A stretch of DNA of 47,394 nt from Magnetofaba australis IT-1 (GCF_002109495.1 NZ_LVJN01000011.1:1-47394), one strand, 5' to 3'. Shown: positions 35,589 to 46,835, counted from the first letter of the stretch. Notes: generated from the sequence alone by a model not told the origin. Made by a program: numbers and translations.

Positions 35589-37244
35589 TTAAATCGGCAA
35601 TGTGGTTCCATAGCGCGGCAGCAACATGGGCGCAACTTGCGTCTCGGGAATTTTGGCTTGCGCCAGTTCGATGAGGAATGGCTCCAGATGATCCAGCTTG
35701 AGCGCCGCGCCCGGACCCATGCGCTGGGAGAACTCCGCCGCGGCCACGCCGGCGCGCAGTCCGAACACGATAATCTCCAGCAGCGCATTGCCCATTAAAC
35801 GGTTGTTGCCATGAACTCCGCCGGTGACTTCGCCACAAGCGTACAATCCCGGCATATTCACCCCGCCCTGGGGCGTGATATTGACCCCGCCATTTTGATA
35901 ATGCAGGGTCGGATAGGCCAGCAACGGGGTCACGCTGATGTCGATGCCGTGGTGGAGAAACTCTTTATATTTACCGGGGAAGTTCTTTTTAACGGCGCCG
36001 ATGCCGTGAATTCTCTCAATCAGCGGCGTATCCAGCCACACGCCAAATCCGCCTGCGGGCAACTCCACGCCGTTGCCGAACTCCAGGCACTCGCGAATGA
36101 TCGCCGCCGAAGTGACGTCGCGCGGCTCCAGCGGATTGACGAAGGCGTCGCCGTGACGGTTGAGCAGTTGCGCCCCCATGCCGCGGAACTTCTCGGTAAT
36201 CAGCAGCCCCTTCTTCTGTTCCGGCCAGGCGATGCCGGTGGGGTGATACTGATTGTGCGCCAGATCGCGGATCGGCAACCCGGCGCGATAGGCCATCACC
36301 AGACCATCGGCGGTGGCGCCGTAGTGGTTGGAGGTGGGGAAATCCTGAATGTGCAGACGGCCAAAACCACCGGTGGCGATCACCACACTGTTGGCCTGGA
36401 TCACCTTGACGTCTTTGTGGATCAGACGCTCCACCACCGCGCCCATGGCGCGGCCATCCTCGTCCACCAGCAACTCGACCGCCGGGCAGAACTCCAGCAA
36501 CTGCACGTTCTTTTCCACGCGCACGCGATCCCACACCACCCGCATCAACTCCAGACCGGTGATGTCGCCCGCCGAGTGCAGTCGCTTGCGTGAGGTGCCG
36601 CCGCCGTGACGCGTCTTGAGCCGCCCGGTGGGATATTTGTCCAACATCATGCCCAGCTCTTCGAGCCAGGCCAGCGCCAACGGACCATCACTGGTGAGGG
36701 CTTCCACCAGATCGGGGTCGTTGCTGAAGTGGCCGCCGCCGAGGATATCCAGATAGTGCTGCAGGGGCGAGTCGCACTCCTGGCTGGCGGCTTGAATACC
36801 GCCTTCGGCCATCACCGTATTGGAGTCGCTATGGCGTAGTTTGGTGGCGATCATCACCTTCGCCCCCTTCTCCGCCGCCGCAATAGCCGCCGCCGCGCCC
36901 GCGCCGCCCGCGCCGATCACCAGCACGTCGCAACTATAATCGGGCTCCAGATTGCCCCTGGCGTAGAGCTTACGCACCGACTCGCGCGGCCACGCCTGCA
37001 GCAGACGCACCAGCTCTTTGGGCGCCATCATCCCTTGGGAGCGGCCGACCTGCAACGCCTCTTTGCCATCGTCGCGATAGTCCGGATGCCAATCCTCCAA
37101 CCACGCGCGACGGTCGGACAGCGACAGTGTCGGGATCTCATCGCCCCGGTGAATACGCGCGGCGCGATCATTGCGGGTCTGATCCACCAAGCGCGCCGAT
37201 TCGCGCAGCGCACGGGGAAAAATGCTCAGGTGGCTCTCAGGCAT
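35589..37244 (-). CDS. Fumarate reductase/succinate dehydrogenase-like flavoprotein, atypical architecture
   Basis: A 551-residue flavoprotein. The FAD-binding motif VIGAGGAGAAAA starts only at residue 110, after an N-terminal extension of about 105 residues. Active-site segments are present: TRHGGGTSRKRLHSAGDITG, EKFRGMGAQLLNRHGD, LEPRDVTSAAI, LHYQNGGV and NRLMGNALLEIIVFG, so fumarate/succinate chemistry is likely. The flavin-linking His of SdhA/FrdA (in SHTV) is Asn142 (SNTVMAEGG), so FAD is probably non-covalent. Only ~55 residues follow the NRLMGN motif, so the C-terminal helical domain is missing. It is encoded 48 nt after an iron-sulfur protein and no membrane anchor genes are near, which suggests a soluble fumarate reductase serving the reductive cycle. 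Confidence 0.82.
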   Translation of the reverse strand: MPESHLSIFPRALRESARLVDQTRNDRAARIHRGDEIPTLSLSDRRAWLEDWHPDYRDDGKEALQVGRSQGMMAPKELVRLLQAWPRESVRKLYARGNLEPDYSCDVLVIGAGGAGAAAAIAAAEKGAKVMIATKLRHSDSNTVMAEGGIQAASQECDSPLQHYLDILGGGHFSNDPDLVEALTSDGPLALAWLEELGMMLDKYPTGRLKTRHGGGTSRKRLHSAGDITGLELMRVVWDRVRVEKNVQLLEFCPAVELLVDEDGRAMGAVVERLIHKDVKVIQANSVVIATGGFGRLHIQDFPTSNHYGATADGLVMAYRAGLPIRDLAHNQYHPTGIAWPEQKKGLLITEKFRGMGAQLLNRHGDAFVNPLEPRDVTSAAIIRECLEFGNGVELPAGGFGVWLDTPLIERIHGIGAVKKNFPGKYKEFLHHGIDISVTPLLAYPTLHYQNGGVNITPQGGVNMPGLYACGEVTGGVHGNNRLMGNALLEIIVFGLRAGVAAAEFSQRMGPGAALKLDHLEPFLIELAQAKIPETQVAPMLLPRYGTTLPI

Positions 37245-37292
37245 AAGAAGATTCCGCGCTGAAAGAGGGGTTGAAACTGAAAGGACGCATCA

Positions 37293-38039
37293 TCACGGAA
37301 TCATGCTCCGATCCTCCGGCAACCAGACGCCGGGGGGCGTATCGGCGGGCTCTTTTTCACGCCGTTGGTACAGGGTGCGCAACTCGTCGGCGTCCAACCG
37401 ACGCAGGGATTGGAAGCCCTTGCGCATCTCATTGCTATGGGCGCGCTCCACGGCGCGAACCAGATCGTCAGATTTGGCTTGAATGTGTTTGGCGTAGTAG
37501 CGCCGCGCAGCCAGCGCGGCGTTGGGCTGCGAAATCTGCGCCGGGCAGCGGCTGGCGCAGGCCTGACACTGCACGCAGGTGAAGGACTCTTCGGCGGCGG
37601 CTTTCAGGTCGCCACGCTTGATCATGCCCACGTAGCCCATCACGTCGATGCCCACCGGACACAGACGGGTACACTCGCGGCACATGATGCAGTGGTTCAC
37701 TTCCGGGTAGAGATTGACCACTTTAAACGCGGGCGTCTCATCGGCGTCCAGCGTGAGGTCATAATCCACCACATTTTGCGGGAAGGTGGTCAGCGGCATC
37801 ACCCGCATATCGGGGACCACCTCCTGCTGACACATCAGTACGGCTTTGAGCTCCTTATCGCCGGGGATGCGATAGAACGCCGCGCAGGCGCCGCAGACGC
37901 CGCCTCGGCACCCCACGCCGCGCACGAAGCGAATGCCCGCCTCCTCCAGCGCCGCAATGATGGTGCGCCCAGCGGGCACTTCATAAGGGGCTTCTTCGTA
38001 GTAGATGACGATCCGGTCTTCGGTGGAACTGACGTTCAT
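37293..38039 (-). CDS. Fumarate reductase-type iron-sulfur protein (2Fe-2S plus two 4Fe-4S motifs)
   Basis: A 248-residue protein partnered with the flavoprotein downstream. The N-terminal ferredoxin-like domain has CRGGVCGAC and a distal Cys (VLMCQQ), a plant-type 2Fe-2S site. The C-terminal half has CIMCRECTRLCP and CVQCQACASRCP. Both are CxxCxxCxxxCP, so two 4Fe-4S clusters are expected. SdhB/FrdB normally carry one 4Fe-4S and one 3Fe-4S, where the third site has a CxxxxxC spacing. The change raises the likely potential range and argues for a donor other than a membrane quinol. A GAGGTG ribosome site lies 5 nt before the ATG. It is separated from icd by about 160 nt. Confidence 0.88.
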   Translation of the reverse strand: MNVSSTEDRIVIYYEEAPYEVPAGRTIIAALEEAGIRFVRGVGCRGGVCGACAAFYRIPGDKELKAVLMCQQEVVPDMRVMPLTTFPQNVVDYDLTLDADETPAFKVVNLYPEVNHCIMCRECTRLCPVGIDVMGYVGMIKRGDLKAAAEESFTCVQCQACASRCPAQISQPNAALAARRYYAKHIQAKSDDLVRAVERAHSNEMRKGFQSLRRLDADELRTLYQRREKEPADTPPGVWLPEDRSMIP

Positions 38040-38196
38040 CCATCACCTCATCGGGCGGATGCGGCGAAAATCGACCGCAAGGGCGGATGCCGCGCGTAAT
38101 GCGCAATACAGGTAATCTAGCAAAGAATGCGAGCAGAAAGAATGGCGCGCGCCGAGGCCGGGCAATTCGGCCTCGGCGCGCGTTGCGGACGCGAGA

Positions 38197-40772
<2,576 letters not shown>

Positions 40773-41567
40773 TTACCCATTGCTGTTAAGGTCGCTCATC
40801 ACCTCATGGGCCATGGCCAAGCGCTGCGCCTTGACCTCATCCCCACAATATTTCGACCGAATATTAACGGTTTGCCCCGACTCTAAATCTTGACTGAAGA
40901 CCGGATGTTCGGCGTCTGTTTTATAAGATTCGACCAGATTCTTCAGCTGATCGACGAGCTCATCGGCGCTTTTGGGGCGATTGCTGCGCACAAAATCCGC
41001 CAGAAAAGCCAGCTTCTCCACCCGCAACGAGCCATGGGCCACCATGGCGCTGGTCAGCGTCTCCAATAGCTGCGCGGCCGTCGGCGTCACCCACACGCGA
41101 CACCGCGCCAAGGCCATCCCCTGCAGCCGCGCCGATTCCGGCATCAGGGCGCCAATCCGCTCCGCTACCGTGGCGGGCACGCTGTGGTTGATATTCAGCA
41201 GGCGCACATAGCGCTCCAACGCCGACTCTGTGGGCGCCACGCGAATATGCTCCTGACCATAGTGGATGGGGGTGCGCACGCCCGTCTCCATCAGCAGGCC
41301 GGGGATTTTCGCCAGCAACTCATCTGAGGCCCCTTCCGGCGGCAACACCGCCTCACACTGGGCGCGCTCCTCCAGATGCGGAGTGAACAGAGGCGAAATC
41401 AACAGTTCCGCCTGCCACTCCTCCAACTCCGCCATGCGCTCGGCGCGGAGTCCTTCCAACGGGTCGTCCACTTCCATCTCAGTACACAGCGCCACCGCCT
41501 GCTTAGCGGTCAATTCACGCGGGGTTTCCAGCGTCTCTTGAATCATATTCACCAATGATTGCGACAT
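40773..41567 (-). CDS. Conserved-looking hypothetical protein inside the carbon-metabolism block
   Basis: A 264-residue, mostly helical, acidic soluble protein starting MSQSLVNMIQETLETPREL. I do not recognise a family. It has no signal peptide, membrane segment, nucleotide-binding loop or metal motif. Two cysteines occur in CTEMEVDDPLEGL and QCEAVLPPEG, one in RCRVWVTP and one near the C-terminus. Regularly spaced Leu (LRVEKLAFLADFVRSNRP, ELVDQLKNLVESYK) suggests helix pairs. A strong ribosome site (AGGAGG) precedes the ATG. It sits between PFOR and isocitrate dehydrogenase, behind a strong terminator, so it is likely transcribed from its own promoter at 41568-41660. Confidence 0.65.
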   Translation of the reverse strand: MSQSLVNMIQETLETPRELTAKQAVALCTEMEVDDPLEGLRAERMAELEEWQAELLISPLFTPHLEERAQCEAVLPPEGASDELLAKIPGLLMETGVRTPIHYGQEHIRVAPTESALERYVRLLNINHSVPATVAERIGALMPESARLQGMALARCRVWVTPTAAQLLETLTSAMVAHGSLRVEKLAFLADFVRSNRPKSADELVDQLKNLVESYKTDAEHPVFSQDLESGQTVNIRSKYCGDEVKAQRLAMAHEVMSDLNSNG

Positions 41568-41660
41568 GATGCTCCTCCTGACAGAGCTCTTCTCAGCACG
41601 CAGCGATCAGCGGTCTTACCTTCCGCCGACACAAGGCCAGCGCGCGCGTTATCGGAGAAA

Positions 41661-41694
41661 AAAACGCCACGCCGTTTTCACGGCGTGGCGTTTT
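41661..41694 (-). terminator. Rho-independent terminator after the PFOR genes
   Basis: A perfect 14-bp stem, AAAACGCCACGCCG with CGGCGTGGCGTTTT, has a TTTTCA loop and A/T tails. It is effective on both strands. It lies 62 nt beyond the stop of the delta-beta subunit gene. Confidence 0.85.
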
Positions 41695-41756
41695 CAATCT
41701 ACTCTCGCAGACTCTTTCCAAACCCTGCGAGTTCCCGAAAACCCGAGGATTTTCGT

Positions 41757-43397
41757 TTATTTTTTCGCCTTCTTGGCGGCCTTCTCGGCTTCCCAATCCT
41801 CATTGGTGACGCCCGCCAGATCCTGCAGCAGACGCCAGTTGAGCAGGCGGTCGTGCATGGACTCCAGCAGCACGTCGGAGGGGTCGCCGTTCTTATCGAA
41901 GTGCTTCATGAAGCGACCTTCGGTGCGGGCGAAGGTGAGGAAGTCCACGATCTCCTCGCCCTCTTTGGTCTTCTTGTGGTGCCAGTCGCGCTTCACCGAG
42001 GGGTTGCCCTGCAGGGACATGCGCTCGGCGATGGTGTCGCCCGCTTCCGGATCGTAGGTGAAGATCGGGAAGGCGCGGCTCTCCATGGCCAGGATCGCCT
42101 GGGTGTAGGAGAGGTCGTCGGCCACTTGGTGTTCCGGCTGACAGGTGGTGTAGACGTTGATCAGCGCCGGACCATCGAACTCGATGGCGCGCTCGATGCA
42201 CTTATAGAAGTGGCTGGTCATGGGGCCGATGGTCTGGGCCACATAGACGTTGGGGTGCATCATGGCGATGTTGGCGATCTCCTTACGCCGCTCCCACTTA
42301 CCCTTCACCGCTTTACCATGCACCGACATCTTGGCGTTCTGGCCGATGAAGGTGCCGGTGGAGGTCTGACCGCCGGTGTTGGAGTAGACCTGGGTGTCGA
42401 GCACCAGAGCCTTGATGTTCATGCCCGAGGTGAGCATGCGCGACAGGGCCTGGAAGCCGATGTCCAGCATGGCGCCGTCGCCGCCGAAGGCCCACAGCAC
42501 GTGGTCCTTCTTGCCGATCTGATCCCAGTGGGCGCGCACGCCCATGGCCACGGTCGGCGCGTTCTCGAACAGCGAGTTCATCCAGGGCACGCGGAACGGG
42601 TTGTAGGGATAGGTGGAGCCATACACGGTGTTGCAGCCGGTGGCGGCGGTGATGCCATACTTGTGGCCCACCTTCTCGTGGGTCATGGCCAGCAGCTGAC
42701 GAATCACCGAAGCTTCGCCGCAACCCATGCAGGAACCGGCGCCGCCCACGTACTGGTTGGCGTCGTCCTTGAGCATGATGTCAACCTTGAGTTTCGGGTT
42801 GACGTACTCATTGGGGGTCTCCGGGCCATTCTTGTAGAAGTCCCAGATGGAGAAGTAGTTGGGCAGATTGTCCTTGGTCTTCTTGATCATCTTCAGGGCG
42901 TCGTGATCGCCGCAGGCCACCACGCACTCGCCGCACCCTTTACACTTGGTGGGGTCGATGAAGATGCCGAACAGGGCGCCGCCGGGAGCGTTGGCGTCCT
43001 TCTCTTTTTTCTTCTCGTAGGTCTTCCAGAACTTGGTGGTCTGGACGAATTGGGCTTTGAGCAGATCGCGCTCGCCCGCTTCGGGCACATTGGCCAGATA
43101 GGCTTCGAGGTCTTCCGGCTTGGAGACGCGGCCCCAGATGGCCGAGTCGGGACAGTTCTGCACGCACTCCATGCAGGCCACGCAGTTCTCGGCGATCAGC
43201 TCCGGCAGATCCGGGGCGATGTAGGAGAAGTCGCGGTAGGAGCCGGTGCCGGCGGGCACGGCGGAGTGGGCGACAAACTTGTCGGCGGGCTGACCGGAGC
43301 CAGCGCCGGTGTTATAGGCGTTCATCACCTCTTTGGCGCGATCAATGTCGTACCATTGCGGCGTCTTTTCCGAATAGATCTTAACTTGCTCGCTCAT
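41757..43397 (-). CDS. Pyruvate:ferredoxin oxidoreductase, delta-beta part (NifJ C-terminal half)
   Basis: A 546-residue protein. Residues 60-170 are a two-cluster ferredoxin (delta) domain: CVACMECVQNCP (Cys72, 75, 78, 82) and CKGCGECVVAC (Cys152, 155, 158, 162). The rest is the beta domain: SCMGCGEASVIRQLL for the proximal cluster, TGCNTVYGSTYPYNPF, and LWAFGGDGAMLDIG with DTQVYSNTGGQTS for TPP-Mg. Together with the upstream gene it equals a single-chain NifJ-type PFOR (about 1200 residues) split in two. In the reductive cycle it carboxylates acetyl-CoA to pyruvate with reduced ferredoxin. The last ~30 residues end in a Lys/Ala tail. The gene follows the alpha-gamma gene after 58 nt. Confidence 0.93.
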   Translation of the reverse strand: MSEQVKIYSEKTPQWYDIDRAKEVMNAYNTGAGSGQPADKFVAHSAVPAGTGSYRDFSYIAPDLPELIAENCVACMECVQNCPDSAIWGRVSKPEDLEAYLANVPEAGERDLLKAQFVQTTKFWKTYEKKKEKDANAPGGALFGIFIDPTKCKGCGECVVACGDHDALKMIKKTKDNLPNYFSIWDFYKNGPETPNEYVNPKLKVDIMLKDDANQYVGGAGSCMGCGEASVIRQLLAMTHEKVGHKYGITAATGCNTVYGSTYPYNPFRVPWMNSLFENAPTVAMGVRAHWDQIGKKDHVLWAFGGDGAMLDIGFQALSRMLTSGMNIKALVLDTQVYSNTGGQTSTGTFIGQNAKMSVHGKAVKGKWERRKEIANIAMMHPNVYVAQTIGPMTSHFYKCIERAIEFDGPALINVYTTCQPEHQVADDLSYTQAILAMESRAFPIFTYDPEAGDTIAERMSLQGNPSVKRDWHHKKTKEGEEIVDFLTFARTEGRFMKHFDKNGDPSDVLLESMHDRLLNWRLLQDLAGVTNEDWEAEKAAKKAKK

Positions 43398-43455
43398 CAG
43401 TTATCTCTCCATCAGGCGCAGGGCCTGTTGCTCGTCTCGTTGGGGGAAAGGACCC

Positions 43456-45489
43456 TTAGATGAAGAACGCGTTGACGTCCTTACCTTTGGCGTCCCACTC
43501 CTCCTTGCCCTGAGCCAGCACTTCGGCAGGGGTGGCGTCCATGATCTCCTGGGTCACTTCCATGACCCGGTCATAGCCGCGCTTCACCGCGTCGAGGTTG
43601 TCGTCCACCACCTGCTGACCGCGCTTGCCGAAGTATTTATCCAGCGGCTTGCGCACTTCCACGAACAGGTCCTCGGAAGACATGTTGGCGTTCTTCTGGA
43701 ACGGAGTGATGCGCAGGAACACGCCCAGCAGCACCACGCCTTGGAAGCGCTGGATCAGCGAGTCGTCGGATTTGCACGATTCGCGGGCGATGTCGATGGT
43801 GTCCACGCCGAAGAACTTCACCTTGTTGGCCTGCATGTAGTACTTGGCGTAAGGCGGCAGCGAGTCCCACAGCGCCTGCGGATCGGGCTCGTCGGTGTGC
43901 TGGAAGACGATGCCGCCATCCTGCAGACCCACCAGCGGGTTGCCCATGAACCAGGTGGTCGGGTCCATCAACGGCACGAAGTCCACCTGCTGCAGTTCGC
44001 AGTGGGTGAGGATCTTGCCGGTGGGGGTCACCGTCAGATAGGTGTTGGTGGGCAGACCTTTTTTCTCCGAACCATACTTGGGCGCGGCTTGCACTTTGAA
44101 GCCGAAGATGTCGCCCAGCATGGTGGCGATGACCTTGTTGGTGGTCACCGAGCCGAAGCCGCCAACGGAGTGGGCGCGCACCGAGAAGGAGCCCTCGGGA
44201 CGCACATCCGGCTCCTCTTCGGGGGCCAGGGCGGTGTCGTGGTCGATGCCCAGGGAGAAGTAACGCTTACCGGCGTTGCCCTTGGTCATGTTGGTGGCCA
44301 CGGCCATGATGTGGCCGGGGGTGACGTCGCGGGAGCCCAGGCCGGCGGAGCCGCTGTGCACGAAAGGCATCTTTTCGATGGTTTCGAAGCCCTCGAGGCC
44401 CATCATCGCTTTGGCCAGAGAGGCCTCGATGTCGGTGGTCAGCGGGTTGTCCACCATGGTGGGGCAGTCGCAGCGCTCGATCACCGAGATCGCCTTGACG
44501 TTCTTGAGGGCGCGCACGATCTGCTTGGACGGGAACGGACGGAAGCAGGTGACGTTGATCACGCCCACTTTGATGCCCGCTTCGCGGATCTTGCCAATGG
44601 CGGACATGCAGGTCTCGGCGGTGGTGCCCATGGCGATGATGGCGTACTCGGCGTCATCCATCATCACTTCTTCGATCAGATCGTATTTGCGACCGGTCAG
44701 GCGGTAGAACTCCGCCATGGCGTTTTCGATCTTCTCGGGCAGATCCTGATACACGTAACGCTGGGCGATTTTGCCCTGCATGTAGGCGTCCTGGTTCTGC
44801 ACCACGCCGGTTTGCAGCGGCGCTTCGGGGTCGAACAAGTTGCGAATCTTATCACGGGGGTCGCCCAGATATTCGCGAACCAGGTCGTCCTCGGGGAAGT
44901 TCAGGTTCTCGATGGTGTGGCTGATCAGGAAGCCATCCTGCACGTTCATGAACGGCGTATGGCTGTCCTCGGCGGCGCGGTGCGCAATCAAGCACAGGTC
45001 GGCGCTGGCCTGCACACTGTGGGCGAACAGGATGCCCCAGGGCACATCGGCCACGCCCATGACGTCGTCATGACCGGCGTGCACGTTCAGACCCTGGTGG
45101 GTCAGCGCGCGCGCGGCGATGTTCAGCACGTGGGGCAGACGCTTGCCAGCGATGGTGTAGAGCACCTCTTTCATCAGGATCAAGCCCTGACCGGAGGTGA
45201 AGTTGGCCACCCGGCCGCCCGCCAGCGCAAAGCCTTCGCAGGCCGAAGCCGAAGAGTGCTCGGACTCCAACTCCATCCACGCCAGGGTGGTGCCCCAGAC
45301 GTTCTTGAAACCATTGGCGACAGCGACCTGATAGTGCTGACCCATGATGGTGGAGGAGGTGATGGGATAGGCCGCCGCGCCGTCGGTGGCGCGAGTTTCC
45401 ACATACGAAATGGCGTCGGAACCGTCGCCGGTGCCGGGGATGCCAGGGTAAGGAAAGGCCTGCTGATCTTCCGCTTTCAAGGTTGCCAT
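43456..45489 (-). CDS. Pyruvate:ferredoxin oxidoreductase, alpha-gamma part (NifJ N-terminal half)
   Basis: A 677-residue protein with start MATLKAEDQQAFPYPG (GGAG about 10 nt upstream). Domain I has RATDGAAAYPITSSTIMG and FTSGQGLILMKEVLYTIAGK, typical of NifJ with the substrate-binding Thr. RALTHQGLNVHAGHDDVMG and GFLISHTIENL are conserved. Domain II (CoA site) has VINVTCFRPFPSKQIVRALK. The gamma domain begins near residue 410 (SVRAHSVGGFGSVTTNKVIATML). It lacks the ferredoxin and TPP-Mg parts, which are on the next gene, so the two products must associate. It is the first gene of the block and likely carries the main promoter. Confidence 0.93.
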   Translation of the reverse strand: MATLKAEDQQAFPYPGIPGTGDGSDAISYVETRATDGAAAYPITSSTIMGQHYQVAVANGFKNVWGTTLAWMELESEHSSASACEGFALAGGRVANFTSGQGLILMKEVLYTIAGKRLPHVLNIAARALTHQGLNVHAGHDDVMGVADVPWGILFAHSVQASADLCLIAHRAAEDSHTPFMNVQDGFLISHTIENLNFPEDDLVREYLGDPRDKIRNLFDPEAPLQTGVVQNQDAYMQGKIAQRYVYQDLPEKIENAMAEFYRLTGRKYDLIEEVMMDDAEYAIIAMGTTAETCMSAIGKIREAGIKVGVINVTCFRPFPSKQIVRALKNVKAISVIERCDCPTMVDNPLTTDIEASLAKAMMGLEGFETIEKMPFVHSGSAGLGSRDVTPGHIMAVATNMTKGNAGKRYFSLGIDHDTALAPEEEPDVRPEGSFSVRAHSVGGFGSVTTNKVIATMLGDIFGFKVQAAPKYGSEKKGLPTNTYLTVTPTGKILTHCELQQVDFVPLMDPTTWFMGNPLVGLQDGGIVFQHTDEPDPQALWDSLPPYAKYYMQANKVKFFGVDTIDIARESCKSDDSLIQRFQGVVLLGVFLRITPFQKNANMSSEDLFVEVRKPLDKYFGKRGQQVVDDNLDAVKRGYDRVMEVTQEIMDATPAEVLAQGKEEWDAKGKDVNAFFI

Positions 45490-45718
45490 GCCAAGAACAC
45501 TCCATGCTTGGAAAACTGCGTACGCCCTTGCGCGCGCCATGGCGCGAATGCGCCAGCGTGAATACGGGAATACTTCTCGGTAGTTCTTTCACTTTATGCG
45601 CCGAACGTTAGCCCATTGCACGGCCGAGCGCACCTGATTTTTTTCCCTTCAGTGGTCAACGGGGCTGGAACTTAACGCCAACTTCCTGATTCTCCGTTAA
45701 AAGCACAGAGCGTCGGGA

Positions 45719-45756
45719 TATAAAATATTTTATAGCACTACCGGTTTGAAGTTAAA
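45719..45756 (-). promoter_or_regulatory. Candidate promoter with overlapping 16-nt palindrome upstream of PFOR genes
   Basis: TATAAAATATTTTATA at 45719-45734 is a perfect 16-nt palindrome. On the minus strand its TATAAA (45729-45734) lies 16 nt after TTTAAC (45751-45756), a plausible sigma-70 pair. A repressor at the palindrome would block the -10. The leader to the ATG would be about 230 nt. No gene is seen in 45490-45843; a loose stem (GACGAAA/TTTCGTC) near 45799-45836 may lie downstream of recR. Confidence 0.35.
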
Positions 45757-45843
45757 ACTATAGCCCAATTCGCTCGCCTTGTGCAGCAGGAATTCGTCGA
45801 CGAAACGCCCGAAAAATCGCGTCGCTATTTCGTCACGGATTCA

Positions 45844-46452
45844 TCATAGAGGACGTCGTCCCGCCAACGCCTGATACAGGGTGGATTCGTCCAGATACTC
45901 CAACTCGCCGCCCATGGGCATGCCGTAGGCCAGACGCGACACGGTCACATCCACCCCCTGCAAGCCGTGCAACATGGCGGTGAGGTAGTGCGCCGTGGCT
46001 TCGCCGCTGACGGTGGGGTTGGTGGCGATGATCACCTCTTCGATGGATTCGCTGCGCATGCGCTCAAGCAGCGCGCCCAGATTGAGATCCTCCGGGCCGA
46101 CGCCGTCGATAGGGCTGAGCGCGCCGCCCAACACATGGTAGACGCCGCGGAAGGAGCCTGCGCGCTCCATGGCCATCAGATCGCTGGCCTCCTCCACCAC
46201 GCACAGCTGCGCGCTCTGTCGTTTGGGATCCGCACAGATCCAACAGAGTTCCGCTTCGGCCAGATTAAAACAGCGCGAGCAGGCGCGCACGCGCTCCTGC
46301 ATGGTGGTGAGCGCCGCGCTCAACTGGGCGATGCCCTGTGGCCCCTCGCGCAGCAGATGCGCCACCATGCGTTGGGCGCTTTTGCGCCCAACGCCGGGCA
46401 GACGGGTGAGCAGCGCCACCGCCGCCTCCACCGAAGGCAAGCCGCCGCTCAT
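45844..46452 (-). CDS. recR: Recombination mediator protein RecR
   Basis: A 202-residue protein (E. coli RecR: 201). The N-terminal helix-hairpin-helix is RLPGVGRKSAQRMVAHLL; the zinc finger has Cys58, Cys61, Cys70, Cys73 (ACSRCFNLAEAELCWIC); the Toprim domain includes CVVEEASDLMAMERAG, YHVLGGALSPIDGVGPEDL and IATNPTVSGEATAHYL. RecR with RecO (or RecF) loads RecA onto SSB-covered gaps. Its ATG begins 4 nt after the ybaB stop, giving the conserved dnaX-ybaB-recR order. The N-terminus is a few residues shorter than in many homologues. Confidence 0.96.
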   Translation of the reverse strand: MSGGLPSVEAAVALLTRLPGVGRKSAQRMVAHLLREGPQGIAQLSAALTTMQERVRACSRCFNLAEAELCWICADPKRQSAQLCVVEEASDLMAMERAGSFRGVYHVLGGALSPIDGVGPEDLNLGALLERMRSESIEEVIIATNPTVSGEATAHYLTAMLHGLQGVDVTVSRLAYGMPMGGELEYLDESTLYQALAGRRPL

Positions 46453-46456
46453 GGGA

Positions 46457-46777
46457 TCAGAACGGCATCTTCATGCCGGGGATGTTCAAGCCGCCGGTCA
46501 CCGCCGAGAGCTTGTCCTGGGAGATCTGTTGCATGCGCGCCTGGGCGTCGTTGACCGCGGCGGTGACCAGATCCTCCAGCATTTCCATATCCTCGGGATC
46601 GGCCAGTTTGGGATCGATGGTCACCTTCTCCAGCAGATTCTTGCCATTCATCACCACGGTCACCAGACCGGCGCCCGCCTGCCCCTCCACGGTGGTCACC
46701 GCCAGCTCCTCTTGGACCTTGGCCATTTTCGCCTGCATCATCTGCGCTTGCTTAAGCATATTGCCGATATTCTTCAC
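46457..46777 (-). CDS. ybaB: Nucleoid-associated protein, YbaB/EbfC family
   Basis: A 106-residue DNA-binding protein starting MKNIGNMLKQAQMMQAKMAKV, the family's N-terminal helix with repeated Met/Gln/Lys. The beta region includes VTTVEGQAGAGLVTVVMNGK and the helix EDMEMLEDLVTAAVNDAQARM. It forms dimers that bind and shape DNA. The gene lies between dnaX and recR, the usual operon position. The C-terminus ends in a Gly/Met-rich tail (VTGGLNIPGMKMPF), also usual. Confidence 0.94.
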   Translation of the reverse strand: MKNIGNMLKQAQMMQAKMAKVQEELAVTTVEGQAGAGLVTVVMNGKNLLEKVTIDPKLADPEDMEMLEDLVTAAVNDAQARMQQISQDKLSAVTGGLNIPGMKMPF

Positions 46778-46835
46778 GTCGATTCTCTCTTTGGTTGATC
46801 AGTCTTGCGCGGGATAAACAGCGCCGCGCACGGAA

